The position numbers were made by a program, and so were the translations under genes. The notes beneath the pieces are model-generated. The model made no database searches, was not told the DNA's origin, and saw only the letters and a program-made list of their open reading frames with translations. Shown piece by piece: positions 10,392-21,352 of a DNA stretch of 64,000 nt; positions within the stretch are counted from its first letter, which is position 1; the number at the start of each line of letters is the position of its first letter. This DNA comes from Athripsodes cinereus (Eukaryota > Arthropoda > Insecta > Trichoptera > Leptoceridae), in contig OX388305.1 of the NCBI GenBank assembly GCA_947579605.1, positions 20,411,542 to 20,475,541 on the forward strand, in the 5' to 3' direction.

Positions 10392-11734
10392 TTCACGTAA
10401 CAATTAACTTAACTAACTAAACTTAACAAACAACTTAACTTAAAAGGCAAAACTTAAAAAAGGAAGGTCCATAGTTCAAATTCTTTAGCCGATTTAATCT
10501 ATTTTATTTTTAGCTTATTTCAATTCACTTCGAACTCAGATTTATGAAATTGAGAAAGCAAATGAACTTCCTGTGACCGATTCATTATCGGACTAAGAAA
10601 AAAAAATCTGCACTTTTTACTACTTCCCTCTTGCGGTTATCTGAACTTCACATTATACAGTATCTCTCAAATCTGTCAAACAAAATCATCTAAAGACATC
10701 AATATTTGAAACAACCTTTCAATATTCTATTATTGAAAACAAGAAGATAAAAAGCTTGCCTACATGTATAATGCGTTTTCTTCCGAATTGTTTTGTAATT
10801 AAATATCAATTTCAGAACACAAACAGAAAAACGAGATATTCGATTTCATTCTATTCTTGGAATAACTTCGGGCTCCCATGATATACATAGATAATGTATG
10901 TAGGCACTCAATAATTTTAATCGTAAAAAATATTATAGTTGTAATAAAATGCCTGAAGGACGTTAACAGAAATCGTAATTTATATTGAAATTGTTTTCAT
11001 GTAGGTAGGTCAATATTTTTACTCATAATATTATTATACCTATACATTTCATTAAGGTATGTTTTATGTGCATGAACTTTCGTTTTATTTTCTTTTCTGG
11101 TCCAATTGTTTTATTTCACAATACGCAATAATACGTAGAAAGCCTTTAATCCAGTTTTTTTTTACAATATAGATAAGCGGATATGAATGTACACCGTAAG
11201 TAAAATCCATGTAAGTATGTTGTTATAAAATTATTATTTTGATGTTTAGAATATTTACTATTTTTTTTATTGTTTTACCGGATTTGGATGCAGATGACAA
11301 AACCAATCAGAAACCTCAATTGGAGAACCATGTCTACACAATGCAACATTGTGTAAAATCTAATCGGAAGAAGTGAGAAAGTTGTCCCAACGCTTACGAA
11401 TTGGCTCTAGGCTGGCTTAAGTGATCACTTTCAGTATCTATGGACAACGTTTACCAATTCACGTTCATTATTTTGATGCTTTAAAACAACTTTTTTTAAA
11501 TATATCTTCTCTTTGATATCGAGTAATTTTTTTTTTATTTTTTTTAAACTAAAAACGTGATATGATATGATAAGGTTCGTCAAAGTTGAATAGCCAGAAT
11601 AGAAAAGTCCTCCAGTCCCTCCAGAAGCGGTCTCTTCTCTGTTTCACAGCAATTACACTCCTCCACACAATATCCTCAGTATCAAATATTATATTTCTTA
11701 TTTCTTAATATTTCTGTTCTATCATTGAGGAAAG
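10392..11734. other. AT-rich stretch, nothing recognised
   Basis: No transposon end or coding similarity seen. A clause near 11300-11345 (AACCATGTCTACACAATG) resembles one near 590-610, suggesting a low-copy dispersed repeat. Confidence 0.35.
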
Positions 11735-11885
11735 ATCCACCACACACCCGGATACCTCAGGAGTCGTTAACTCCTATTTATCCACACATTCAAACCAAAA
11801 TTGTCTTCACGGGCGGGCCATTGAGGAGGCCTGTAGGGCCGGCCGGCCAAAACCGCCGTCGTAGGAATCTTTTATACTTCATCTC
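11735..11885 (+). repeat. Family E repeat, copy 1
   Basis: Shares ordered blocks with 38468-38605: CCGGAT..CTCAGGAGTCG, then TTC.CGGGC, then AAACCGCC.TC.T.GGAAT with T-rich sequence after it. It contains the GC-rich word GGCCGGCCGGCC. It could be a LINE untranslated region. No coding content recognised. Confidence 0.45.
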
Positions 11886-12035
11886 TCTTCAATGTCTTCC
11901 CTGGATGGTAATAATGTTTATTGAGTTATTATGTATATACTATAATGTATAAGTAAAAAAAAAGAGAGAAAAATAAACAAAATAATACAAAACGTAAAGC
12001 AAAATAAAAAAACATGTTAATAAAATATAATATAC

Positions 12036-12371
12036 ATAAATTGGTAAGTACAGAAGGCCGAGGTGAGGTGTCCAGAGACGTGCTGTTAGGCGTTTAAAGG
12101 GCGCGAGCCCGAGAGTCGCCAGCGCCAGTATGGTGTGGAAACATTAAACCCTCCCAAAAGGGACATCCCTACCAAACCTACTCTCCACCAAGGGAGACAG
12201 GACGACACAACAAAAAGACGAGTTCGCCACACGCACCACCGCCACAATGAGCAAAACAAACCCTAAGACACTCCCACGTCAGGCGGAGGTGGACCCGGCT
12301 GACGCAGAAGCTCCCAACGAGATACCCAAACATCCACAAACCCCAAAAATGTTCTATTCTATCAGTGTCGT
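12036..12371 (+). other. GC-richer LINE-like leader and short ORF start
   Basis: This patch is compositionally unlike its surroundings. An ATG at 12247 opens a 69-codon frame starting MSKTNPKTLPRQAEVDP, rich in Pro, Lys and Glu, which runs into a LINE 3' fragment of opposite orientation after 12372. This could be the 5' leader plus first codons of a LINE ORF1, joined to other debris. I do not recognise the protein, and the assignment is inference. Confidence 0.3.
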
Positions 12372-12450
12372 ATCAGGTATTCCCGGCATTGGCGATCACT
12401 CTGGAGAACGCTTCCTTGTCCCGTGTTGCTCGGACCGAGGTAGGTGTCAG
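12372..12450 (-). pseudogene. LINE C-terminal fragment (family G, copy 2)
   Basis: The minus strand reads RATRDKEAFSRVIANAGNT then stop. This matches in order RAAQDRDKFAEVIANVGGT in the fragment at 55730-55826, the last residues of a LINE ORF. There is no GAA tail here and no duplication was found. Confidence 0.6.
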
Positions 12451-12466
12451 CTATGACACCTACCTC
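12437..12466. repeat. Perfect 12-bp hairpin
   Basis: GAGGTAGGTGTC (12437-12448) and its exact reverse complement (12455-12466) surround the 6-nt loop AGCTAT. It sits at the inner edge of the family G fragment. Confidence 0.6.
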
Positions 12467-12479
12467 CGTTCTACTCCAC

Positions 12480-13090
12480 GAAAATAAATGAAATAAATCT
12501 TAATTACAGTTTTCGTCTCAGATATGCTTAAAACCGTTTAGGTTCTTCCTAAATACTGTAGGTACTACATGCTTTTCTTGTGAAGATCATCTGTGATTTT
12601 TTTCATGTTTTTATTTGACTTTTGTCATTTTGTTTTTATTTCCAGTGGGAATATTGTTTCAATATTTTATTACAAATACCAATTTTGGTCAGGTCATATG
12701 GTATAAAATATATTAACTCTTAAATTTCTTAATGTGAATAAAATATATTAGACTTTGCAACAAATTGTAATGTACCAGTCTGTACTCAAATAAGATCCGC
12801 TTCGAACAATGTCCCAGACATAACATCGCAACAAAAACCGATCCATAACGCTTAGGTAATAAAAATAGACGATCAATCTTGTCCCGTAATACGTCTTTGA
12901 GACTATTACGGGACTAGAAATTATATTTTTTGTTCCTTTTTGTAAGTTTTTGTCATAATTTGTTATCATTTTATGTAGATATTATTATACTATAGGATCT
13001 CTATGACAATACAAAGGATACCTATTTTACCTACTGTTTCACAGAATCGTAGAATAGAATCATATCCATAATTACTACTATTATTTATAC
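12480..13090. other. AT-rich spacer
   Basis: No supportable feature. Confidence 0.35.
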
Positions 13091-13230
13091 TATCATGAAA
13101 TATTCTACTAGTAGAGTAGCCAGCAGATCAATTGTATGTAATAAACTTGCAAGCTGTCCTCTTTATACTAACAAAGATTATGGCATTCAGAATGAGTGGC
13201 AAATCTCATTGATTAAATTAAGATATACTT
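13091..13230 (+). repeat. Family D repeat, partial
   Basis: Blocks GTAGCCAGCAGATCA, ATAAACTTGCAAGCTGTCCTC and CATTCAGAATGAGTGGCAAA match family D in order. The right third is absent. Confidence 0.65.
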
Positions 13231-14479
13231 AAAATGTCTTATATTTTGGAATAATTGCATATAAAAGAGTTTGAAGGATAGTTGGTCTTCAGCGTCGCAA
13301 GAGGAAACAAATTCCGAACAAACAGGTCATTGATCTACTATAAGCAGAAGAAGAAGAAGACCTACATATTATTATACATACCTACATACATTGCAATTTT
13401 TATTAAATATAATCTTTTGTACATTGTTTTTTGTGTTTTCTGCGTGTTGTCAATATTATTTTGCTTTCAAACTTTGATGGCTATCTTGTGATAACGGCAA
13501 CAGAATCCGATACTCAAGAAATAAAAAGTAGCAAAATGGAAAAGATCCCGAAAACTCACTAGTATGATCCTAAGTGTACAAAAATGAAAGAAGTAATTAT
13601 CTTCCATATCTTTGATAGTATTGAACGAGGTAGAGTTTGGTAGAGAAAACCTTTTGTTAAAATAATTGAGAACATTTATATTATACTTTTTTTAATGATT
13701 TCAGGAAGTTGTATTAATATAATCACACTTTAACATGTGATGTTATAATAATGAGTAATAAGTATTTAAATTGGCACTTATTAAAAGTAAGTACTTTATA
13801 ATTTTCTCAACTCGTAAAATTGCGGTAATAGAACCTCTTATGAATTAACATTTACATAAAATTTAACATTGCTTAAATTAAACTAAGCACTATGAATATG
13901 TGTAGGTAACTATTAAATTATACAACATTGTAAGTACTAAATCGTGTGTTTTGAAATACTAAACTGTGTGTTTTGTTGACGTGTGTTTTATTATTTTTAA
14001 TAATAAATGTGTAAAATTTAATATTCTACGATTTTCAGGACCTCAAAGATTTAATAAGTTATATTAAATATCTATAACTGTTTCATTGTCATAATGAAAC
14101 ATAATAAATTATTGACATAAGAAATAAAAAAATAACAAAATATATAATATTACAGAACAAAATTGTTAATGAAACTTATAATTAATTTGTTACAAGTCCT
14201 TCGAATAAAACCGACCGAGAAATATTTTTTCTTAAGTTACAATAATTATTAACTATTTTTTATCGACCGATGGTTCTTGAGGAAATTTTATTATAATAAG
14301 AAATTACTTAATATGGAAACAAAATGTATAGACATGCAATGTGTCATAACTTAGGGTATTGAAACAACGTTTATATGTACCTACACATAAACCTACCGAA
14401 TGTGCTATAGCTTAAAATGTCAATAATACTAATTTAAGCAATAATTTAGTGAATCAATAAAAATAAAACACTTATATTA
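13231..14479. other. AT-rich stretch, nothing recognised
   Basis: Contains a short GAAGAAGAAGAAGA run near 13345-13360 that could be the tail of a lost LINE; otherwise no supported feature. Confidence 0.35.
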
Positions 14480-14560
14480 TTAAGTTAGTAAACACTTGTT
14501 TTTAACGCCAGTTTCTACCGGGTACCATGGGTTGACGATATAAACTAAATAATTTGGTGT
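14480..14560 (+). repeat. Possible family H tail (H2)
   Basis: TTTCTACCGGGTACCATGGG followed by TTGACGATATAAACT resembles the family H tail (TTCCACCAAGTACCGTCGG followed by TTGAAAATATCAACT) at 15022-15057. Degenerate; low confidence. Confidence 0.3.
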
Positions 14561-14823
14561 TTATACTTAATTCTCGTAAAACAAAATCCAATTCGTTTAT
14601 TTCCTCACATAAGCATGAGATATGCCACTCTTCCTTGATATTTCAACTTATGTTGGTACTTGCGTGAAAAACGCACATATGTAAGTCTACTAAGAATACT
14701 ATCTGTCAAGATTTTTATAAACCAGTACATTAGTGTATGAAGCTTTTGGTAACGTTTGAGTTTCATTTTTGTATAGTCAGAATTCATAATATAAGTAGTG
14801 TGGTATTGAAATAGAACAAATCT

Positions 14824-15058
14824 AAAATAAAACACTTATTTGTAGTATATCCACGGTGACTTTTTATTGGACGCGAGCCGGCTTTCAAGAGCTTCCGCTC
14901 TCATCATCAGGCTGGAAAATGATGATGAGAGCGGAAGCTCTTGAAAGCCGGCTCGCGTCCAATAAAAAGTCACCGTGGATATACTACAAATAAGTGTTTT
15001 ATTTTAATTAATTCAACATGAATTTCCACCAAGTACCGTCGGTTGAAAATATCAACTT
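14824..15058 (+). mobile_element. Family H element with perfect 87-bp inverted repeat (H3)
   Basis: The arms 14823-14909 and 14920-15006 are exact reverse complements around a 10-nt spacer. The right arm continues into a 52-bp tail (15007-15058) containing TTCCACCAAGTACCGTCGG. Perfect 12-bp direct repeats TAGAACAAATCT at 14812-14823 and 15059-15070 flank the unit, which identifies it as one insertion event. The arms carry the hammerhead-like motif of family H, but in this copy the CTGATGA half is present only on the minus strand and the outer stem is weak. Penelope-like elements often show such inverted plus direct terminal repeats; that assignment is inference. Confidence 0.75.
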
Positions 15059-15070
15059 TAGAACAAATCT

Positions 15071-17039
15071 ATTTTTTCAACTAAGCATGAAAAAATATTC
15101 TTCGTGTTGAGTTACGCGACACTCCAAAATATACAGAAACAGTAAAAGATCTATGAAGTGCCGACAACTCTACGAGTTCGGTTTCATACTTACATAATTA
15201 TTTCTATTATTATATGGGTTAGCATTATACTGTGTTACAGTGTAGTACGAACTCTATCTACTTTCAGAGCAACGGATACTTTGGAGATTGGCTTTAATGA
15301 TTTTGCTGAGTAATGCAACTGAAAAACTTAGCTTCAGCTGCGAGACTATTATAATATTGTATACTATACCATCGACAATATACATAACGTGCCGAGTCAT
15401 TCTCGTATTGTTCTCCGGGATGTTTCCTCGACAGTTTTCACATTTGTAAGCAACGCTCGTACTCTGTGACATTGTGAGCGATTAAAAAAATGACTGCTTT
15501 CGTCCTTGATACTCTAGATATATTACAAAACATTCCCTAGGTTTATGTTCTACGTCATGTCAAGCTTTTTATCCTCTATCTATGTACATAAGTTGTTTAT
15601 AATTCTAAGTTCATAAGCGATACATTGTTTCTATGAAACTTAGTTGGATAAAGATTATACTTGGGTAAGGTTCATGTTGAATGACTTATATTATTAATTT
15701 TCCTTTAATATTTCTTTCGAAAGCACAAGGCGGAGATATTGATCATTAGTCTCATAAGATTTCGCCATCACTGCTAACTCCATTTTACATAATTCATGAA
15801 TTGAAACACCAAAAGTTCTATTACAAGCATGCTTTTGTATCTGCTTGGTTGTCTCATTTTGTTGATGAAAGTCACCTTCTGCAAGGACCAGGACTCAGTT
15901 GATTATCGTAGGTCAACAATATTAACTAAAGGTACCTATACCCGTTCATGAAACTTAAGCTCATCATTCATTCATACTATCATAACATAATTCACAGACA
16001 GAGAATCCAAGTGAAATAACTGCATGTGCAAATACCTAATATAAAATACATTCAAAAGATGGATGGCATACCCCATCGTTGATTTAATGATGTTAAAGGT
16101 TTTCGTGTGATTTTTTTATTCTTATGTATAAAAATAACATTTTTTTATTCTTTATTTAAATTCCATTTTCCATAATTGTTTTGAGAGCGCGTGTATAAAG
16201 TGAAGAAAAGTTGTGTTCACTTATTGTATTTATTTTTGTAATAAAAAAATAGAGTAATTTTGATCAAACATTTATCTAGCCTAGAGTGTGAAAAAAATAT
16301 AAGAAGAAGGCTCGCACGTTACTCCCCAATTATCATTACATTTGTAATAACAAAGGGATTTATTCAGACATTAGTTCGAGTAATTAATATTGGTTGCCGA
16401 CAAAAATAATATTTTTCCACTTTATCGAATTGTGTCACCAAAATTTGACCTCAGCCACATAGGTACCTATTCATTTTTACATGAGTGTAGTAATTTTATA
16501 CATACTTAATATTTCTTTTATATATTTCTTTGACCTTCATAACATTATTTCCTTTATGTTAATTATATTGGATAGTATTCGTAAAAGTGACAAACATTTT
16601 AAATTAGAGGTGTTTCAAAACGGAAATGAACATAATATAGATATGTTTGTATACTGACGGGTGCTATAGTTTAATTTTACTGCATTGTACAGTTGCGTGT
16701 ATATGTGTGTTTGTGTGTGTGATAAGAAAATGTGACCTGCGATTGAAAGGATTGTTGTATTGCATCGACCTATTTGTGATTTTTTGTATATGTTTAATGG
16801 CCTTGTGCCGTATATGTTATTATAAATAAATAAATATAGAATTACTGACAGGACGAAACTGAATCAGTCTAGATGATTCATTTAACATTATGTTTTGTTA
16901 GATGGAAGAAATCACTAGGTATATAGTGATAATCTAGCCAATGCACATCAACACATTTATCTTATGTAAACTGCTCTGTTGATTTTGTTATAATTATGAA
17001 TGATGATGTGCAAGAAGTATAAAATAAATTTAATAATAA
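15071..17039. other. Non-coding stretch with a GT-rich run
   Basis: A GT/TG-rich simple-sequence patch lies at 16697-16721. The rest is AT-rich without recognised coding or transposon features. Confidence 0.4.
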
Positions 17040-17723
17040 ATAAATAAAAATTGTTTTGAAACCAAAAATGATAAAAAATATTTCATAAAAAATCAAAATA
17101 TAATTGATGATTCGTGTAGGAAATGTCTGGCCAAACCGGAAACAATTCAACACATAGTTTCGGGTTGTTCCACTCTCGCTCAAACTGAGTATACCAATAG
17201 ACATAATCATGTCGCAAAAATAATACATCAAAATTTAGCAATTAAGCATAATCTTTTAAACTCACAAATAGTAATACCTTATTATAAATGCAACCCGGAA
17301 CCGGTTTTAGAAAATGAAAATTACAGGCTCTATTATGATAAAACCATAATAACAGATAGACAAATACATCATAATAGACCCGATTTAGTATTACATGATA
17401 AACGTAATAAAATAACGTACCTAATAGACATCGCTGTTCCAAATACACATAATATACAAACAACCGTCGCAGAAAAAATACGTAAATATACAGAACTAGC
17501 AGGAGAAATAAAAAATATTTGGCATTCTAGATCCGTTTATATAATACCTTTAGTCATGTCAGCTACAGGGGTAACTCCGAAATCTTTAATAAATAATTTA
17601 CAAAAATTAGATTTACCGGTTAATTTGTATATTAAAAATCAAAAATCTATTATAATAAACACTTGTAATATTGTAAAAAAGTTTTTGAACACAGATATTT
17701 CAGGCACAATGCTGGTATTTTGA
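17040..17723 (+). pseudogene. R2-type LINE C-terminal end: zinc knuckle and restriction-like endonuclease
   Basis: An uninterrupted frame of 227 codons with no ATG until 17556, ending at TGA 17721-17723. It begins with a Cys/His zinc motif reading CRKCLAKPETIQHIVSGC (17115-17168). It continues with YTNRHNHVAKIIHQNLA, NRPDLVLHDKRNKITYLID (17373-17429, the PD...D core of restriction-like endonucleases), VAEKIRKYTELAGEIKNIW and IIPLVMSATGVTPKSL. This layout is established for the C-terminus of LINEs that use a restriction-like endonuclease (R2 and relatives), which nicks the target DNA. The RT part is absent upstream, so this is a 5'-truncated copy. The absence of stops suggests moderate age. 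Confidence 0.82.
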
Positions 17724-17888
17724 TTCCGCGTTTTGAGCCTAATCCTTTGTTATCCTGTATATCTGGATAGGTGAATTTTTCCCGGCATTAGACTGTTAAG
17801 TTTTTGTGTGACCATGACTGATCATATGGAGACTTATCTGGTTGTATAATGCTGAGAAGTGTGGATGGCAATTCTGCCGCCGCGTATA
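17724..17888 (+). other. 3' untranslated region of the R2-type LINE copy
   Basis: About 165 bp repeated nearly base for base after the second copy (18177-18345). It contains TGAGCCTAATCC, TCCTGTATATCTGGATAGG, TTTTTCCCGGCATTAGAC and GGCAATTCTGCCGCC. Such conservation is expected if this is the RNA end recognised by the reverse transcriptase. It ends in CGTATAAATAATAAT. Confidence 0.6.
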
Positions 17889-17899
17889 AATAATAATAT

Positions 17900-18345
17900 G
17901 TATAATATACAAACAACCGTCGCAGAAAAAATACGTAAATATACAGAACTAGCAGGAGAAATAAAAAATATTTGGCATTCTAGATCCGTTTATATAATAC
18001 CTTTAGTCATGTCAGCTACAGGGGTAACTCCAAAATCTTTAATAAATAATTTACAAAAATTAGATTTACCGGTTAATTTGTACATTAAAATTCAAAATAG
18101 GATTATAATAAACACTTGTAATATTGTAAAAAAGTTTTTGAACACAGATATTTCAGGCACAATGCTGGTATTTTGAACCCGCGTTCTGAGCCTAATCCTT
18201 TGATATCCTGTATATCTGGATAGGTGAATTTTTCCCGGCATTAGACTGTTAAGTTTTTGTGTGACCATGACTGATCATATGGAGACTTATCTGGTTGTAT
18301 AATGCTGAGAAGTGTGGATGGCAATTCTGCCGCCGGCGCCACGTA
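17900..18345 (+). pseudogene. Second, shorter copy of the R2-type LINE 3' end
   Basis: Repeats 17447-17888 at a constant offset of 453 bp with roughly ten substitutions. The coding part reads IQTTVAEKIRKYTELAGEI onward to FLNTDISGTMLVF and stops at TGA 18174-18176. The zinc knuckle and the PD...D core are missing. An ATG at 17859 would add an unrelated leader and is not a real start. The 3' end reads GCCGCCGGCGCCACGTATAA, with 8 bp absent from copy 1. Either a second truncated insertion into the tail of the first, or a tandem duplication. Confidence 0.75.
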
Positions 18346-18349
18346 TAAA

Positions 18350-19705
18350 AACACTTCTGAGCAAGAAAATAATTTGACTGTTTTGAAAATTTTCATTCCT
18401 AACATTTCGTTCTTAACTTTTCTTTTGTGTTTTAAATATTTTAATATTTCAATTGAATGAAGATAAAAATAACCCGTGTACCGTATTCTTGAAATTTTCA
18501 AATCAATACAAGTATTCCTTAAAAGGCTTCGGCCGTGAATATCTGAATAAATTTAGAGCTTTGTTTATACTACGTAAAAAACCAAGCCATACTTAAAATC
18601 GGTTAGTAACTTTTTCTTAGATGTTTTGGAAATTCAGTAAATCGAATGAAAATAATACAATAGTTATTATTGGTCTAGAAAATACTCAAAATTTTATCAA
18701 CCTCATAATTTTTTTATACATATTGTATTTTTTGTTATAATAGATACTATATCCACTTTCAAATTCAAATAGAATTGATTATAATATTTTTTTTCAAACG
18801 TGCTTTCTGAAAATATTTTTTTTTGTTTTTTATGTACGAGTTTAATATATATGACGCGCAAACTTTTGAATAAGTGCCTACACGTGTTTATTATATATGT
18901 ATACAAGTGATTTTTTATTTCTAAGAAAGTATACATTTTCTAAATATTATAAATGAATAAGTAGGTAGGTAGAATAAACGTTCTATTATTGCGCAAGATT
19001 GATAGCTTCAAAGGCAACTGACCGCATAATTTTCGGAAGCAATCAGTAGGTAGTAGTATTTGGAAGTGGTTTTCTCTAAAACCATTTTAACTCGTGTATC
19101 TGCTTCAGTAATGAGTCATTATAAGAAAATATAAATACTTGTTACATCTGTACAAATATTTAGGAAATTGAATGTTATTTTTACACATTTTCATCTTTAG
19201 GTATTTTATTAATTATAATACAACATAGCTCTGTTTTTCACTTGATCACCAATTATAGAAAAAAAAACGCCTTTTATACGAACTTGCATGAATCAAATGT
19301 GTGTTATTTCATTTTCAGCATTTAAGTGACTTAACTTTGATTAAAAAGATCTTTTTTTTCAAATTTTTCTCATATTACCTTGGACGAGAAGACAGCTGTT
19401 GTGAAACTTATGGTTAGGCTGATGAAACATTTAAGTGCCTACATTTACACTTCTACACATGTTTTTTTTTTATTTTGCTACATTAAGTTTACCTGTTTGT
19501 TTTTTTAATTTGCTTTATTAGTTTATTATTTTTAGTTTTTATAAGTTTCTGCTATGTATATTAAGTTTATTTACCTGCCTGGTAAATGTTTCAACTATGC
19601 TTTGGATAGTATTAAGTATGATTGTATAATTACAGTTTCTTCTTTTCGGTATCGGCATTGTGAAAGTTCATTTTTATGTAAATTATTAAAAAATAATTGA
19701 AAGCT
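18350..19705. other. AT-rich stretch, nothing recognised
   Basis: Poly-T and poly-A runs; no supportable feature. Confidence 0.4.
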
Positions 19706-19941
19706 CAAACACTGTTTATTTTCACAGAATTTATTATAATTCGGCAGAGGCATTTTAAACGTAGTCATACTTCATTGCTGCATACCTACTTAAAAACTAA
19801 ACAAAATCTAATAAGAAACAAATTTGTTTTTGTTTAGTTGTGAAATATAACTGGAAATTATATATTAGGCACTGAAAATTGCCTAACTCTGAAAGACCTC
19901 TGCCAATTCATAATAATTTCTGTGAAAGTAAGCAGTGTTTG
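19706..19941. repeat. Foldback/MITE-like repeat with 45-bp arms
   Basis: 19706-19750 and 19897-19941 are inverted repeats with a few mismatches: CAAACACTG, TTTCACAGAA and GGCAGAGG on the left, their complements on the right. Inside lies a second inverted pair (CTAAACAAAA near 19796 and TTTTGTTTAG near 19829), so the whole unit can fold on itself. No coding frame and no clear duplication. Confidence 0.65.
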
Positions 19942-21181
19942 TGTTTTATTTTTTTTTTATAATTTATATGTATAGGTTATTATTGTATTGTAAGTATCTT
20001 CCAAACGACAGATCGATTAGAGTGCTGGAGAAGATGAAATAAGAAAGTATTTTATTACACTCTTATAAGAAAATAAAGGATAAAAAGGAAGTTAATAAAA
20101 CAATAATGAAATCAGAACAAAGATGATATCAAACTAAACATTCATCGGCGAACGGCGGTGTTTGCTTTTAATGTTGAAAATATAATAAAGACGGCAGTAA
20201 CAGAAGAACAATTTTAATAATACGTAATGGCTAAAATGGAAGTATATTCTCCATTATATTTTTGTTAAACGAAATTCTATAGCAATAATAGTAATTGTTT
20301 CTCGAGTTATTTAGTTTGAATTTAGATGATTCCGTTATCCGGTGGCTTACAAATGCTTATTATCTCGGAATGAAACAATAGAGACATTTTCAATGGAAAC
20401 AATAATCATTTAAATGAGAGATGCCTGGTTGCCTGATCTGGTCAATAGACACCTACACAATTCTAAGAAAGATTTCATTATGAACTAATAATATGTATTA
20501 GTTTGATTATTTTTATTAGGAATAGGCAAGTAATATAAATCAAATATTGGAGACAAAATATTTACAATGAGGAAATATTTTTATTGTTTCTATTTTCTGT
20601 AATAATCCAAACACCTACACAAGTCTAAAAAAGATTTCACTATGATAATTATAATAAATACTCGTTTGAAAACTTTTTTTAGTAGTAGGAAAGATACATT
20701 AGTAAATATTGACAATGAGTAAATATTAATTACATACCTACCTCTTTGTTTCTTTTTTTGTGATAATTTCAAACTCGCGTATCATACACAACTTTACGTC
20801 TATGTACATACATAGTACATAAAATTGTTCTAGTGGTATATACAGTGTTTTTAGTTAATAATAATACATACTTTTGTTTTATTTTAAGAGAACAGTGATA
20901 TAGATATAATTTGTTAAGGAACCTTTTGAAACATGTGTCTCTAAAAATTTATTAAAAAATGTCTCAGGTTAAACCACACGAAAAAAGAAACGAATAGCCT
21001 GTTCGACTCTTCAACAACATAGTATTCACATTGTGTTAAAATAATGTAGGAAAGAGTTTGATTTATCATTGAAAAAAATAATTATTAATATAAGAAATGT
21101 ATTTCAAAATTCGATACCAATGAAATATTGATATACTACCAATTACTTCTATACATAATGGAAAATCTACATAATGGTATC
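19942..21181. other. AT-rich spacer
   Basis: Nothing recognised. Confidence 0.4.
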
Positions 21182-21352
21182 TAGCAGACCAGCCGCATGA
21201 ACCTACCTAATAATCATGTTAATCTCTTTTGTGTGCCAACAAAAAATTAAGACATTCAGGATGAGTGGCAAATCTAATCGCTGAATTTAAAACGTTTGTA
21301 GAATGCGCTCATGTCTCAACGCCAGCCGTTCACAGGACATTCGAAAAATTTG
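21182..21352 (+). repeat. Family D repeat, degenerate
   Basis: TAGCAGACCAGC, GTGCCAACAAAAAATTAAGA and CATTCAGGATGAGTGGCAAA match family D in order; the right part is eroded. Confidence 0.65.

Noticed and set aside
14823..15006. Perfect inverted repeat read as terminal inverted repeats of a DNA transposon
   Set aside because: The target duplication lies outside a 52-bp one-sided tail, so the arms are not the termini; a retro-type insertion fits better.
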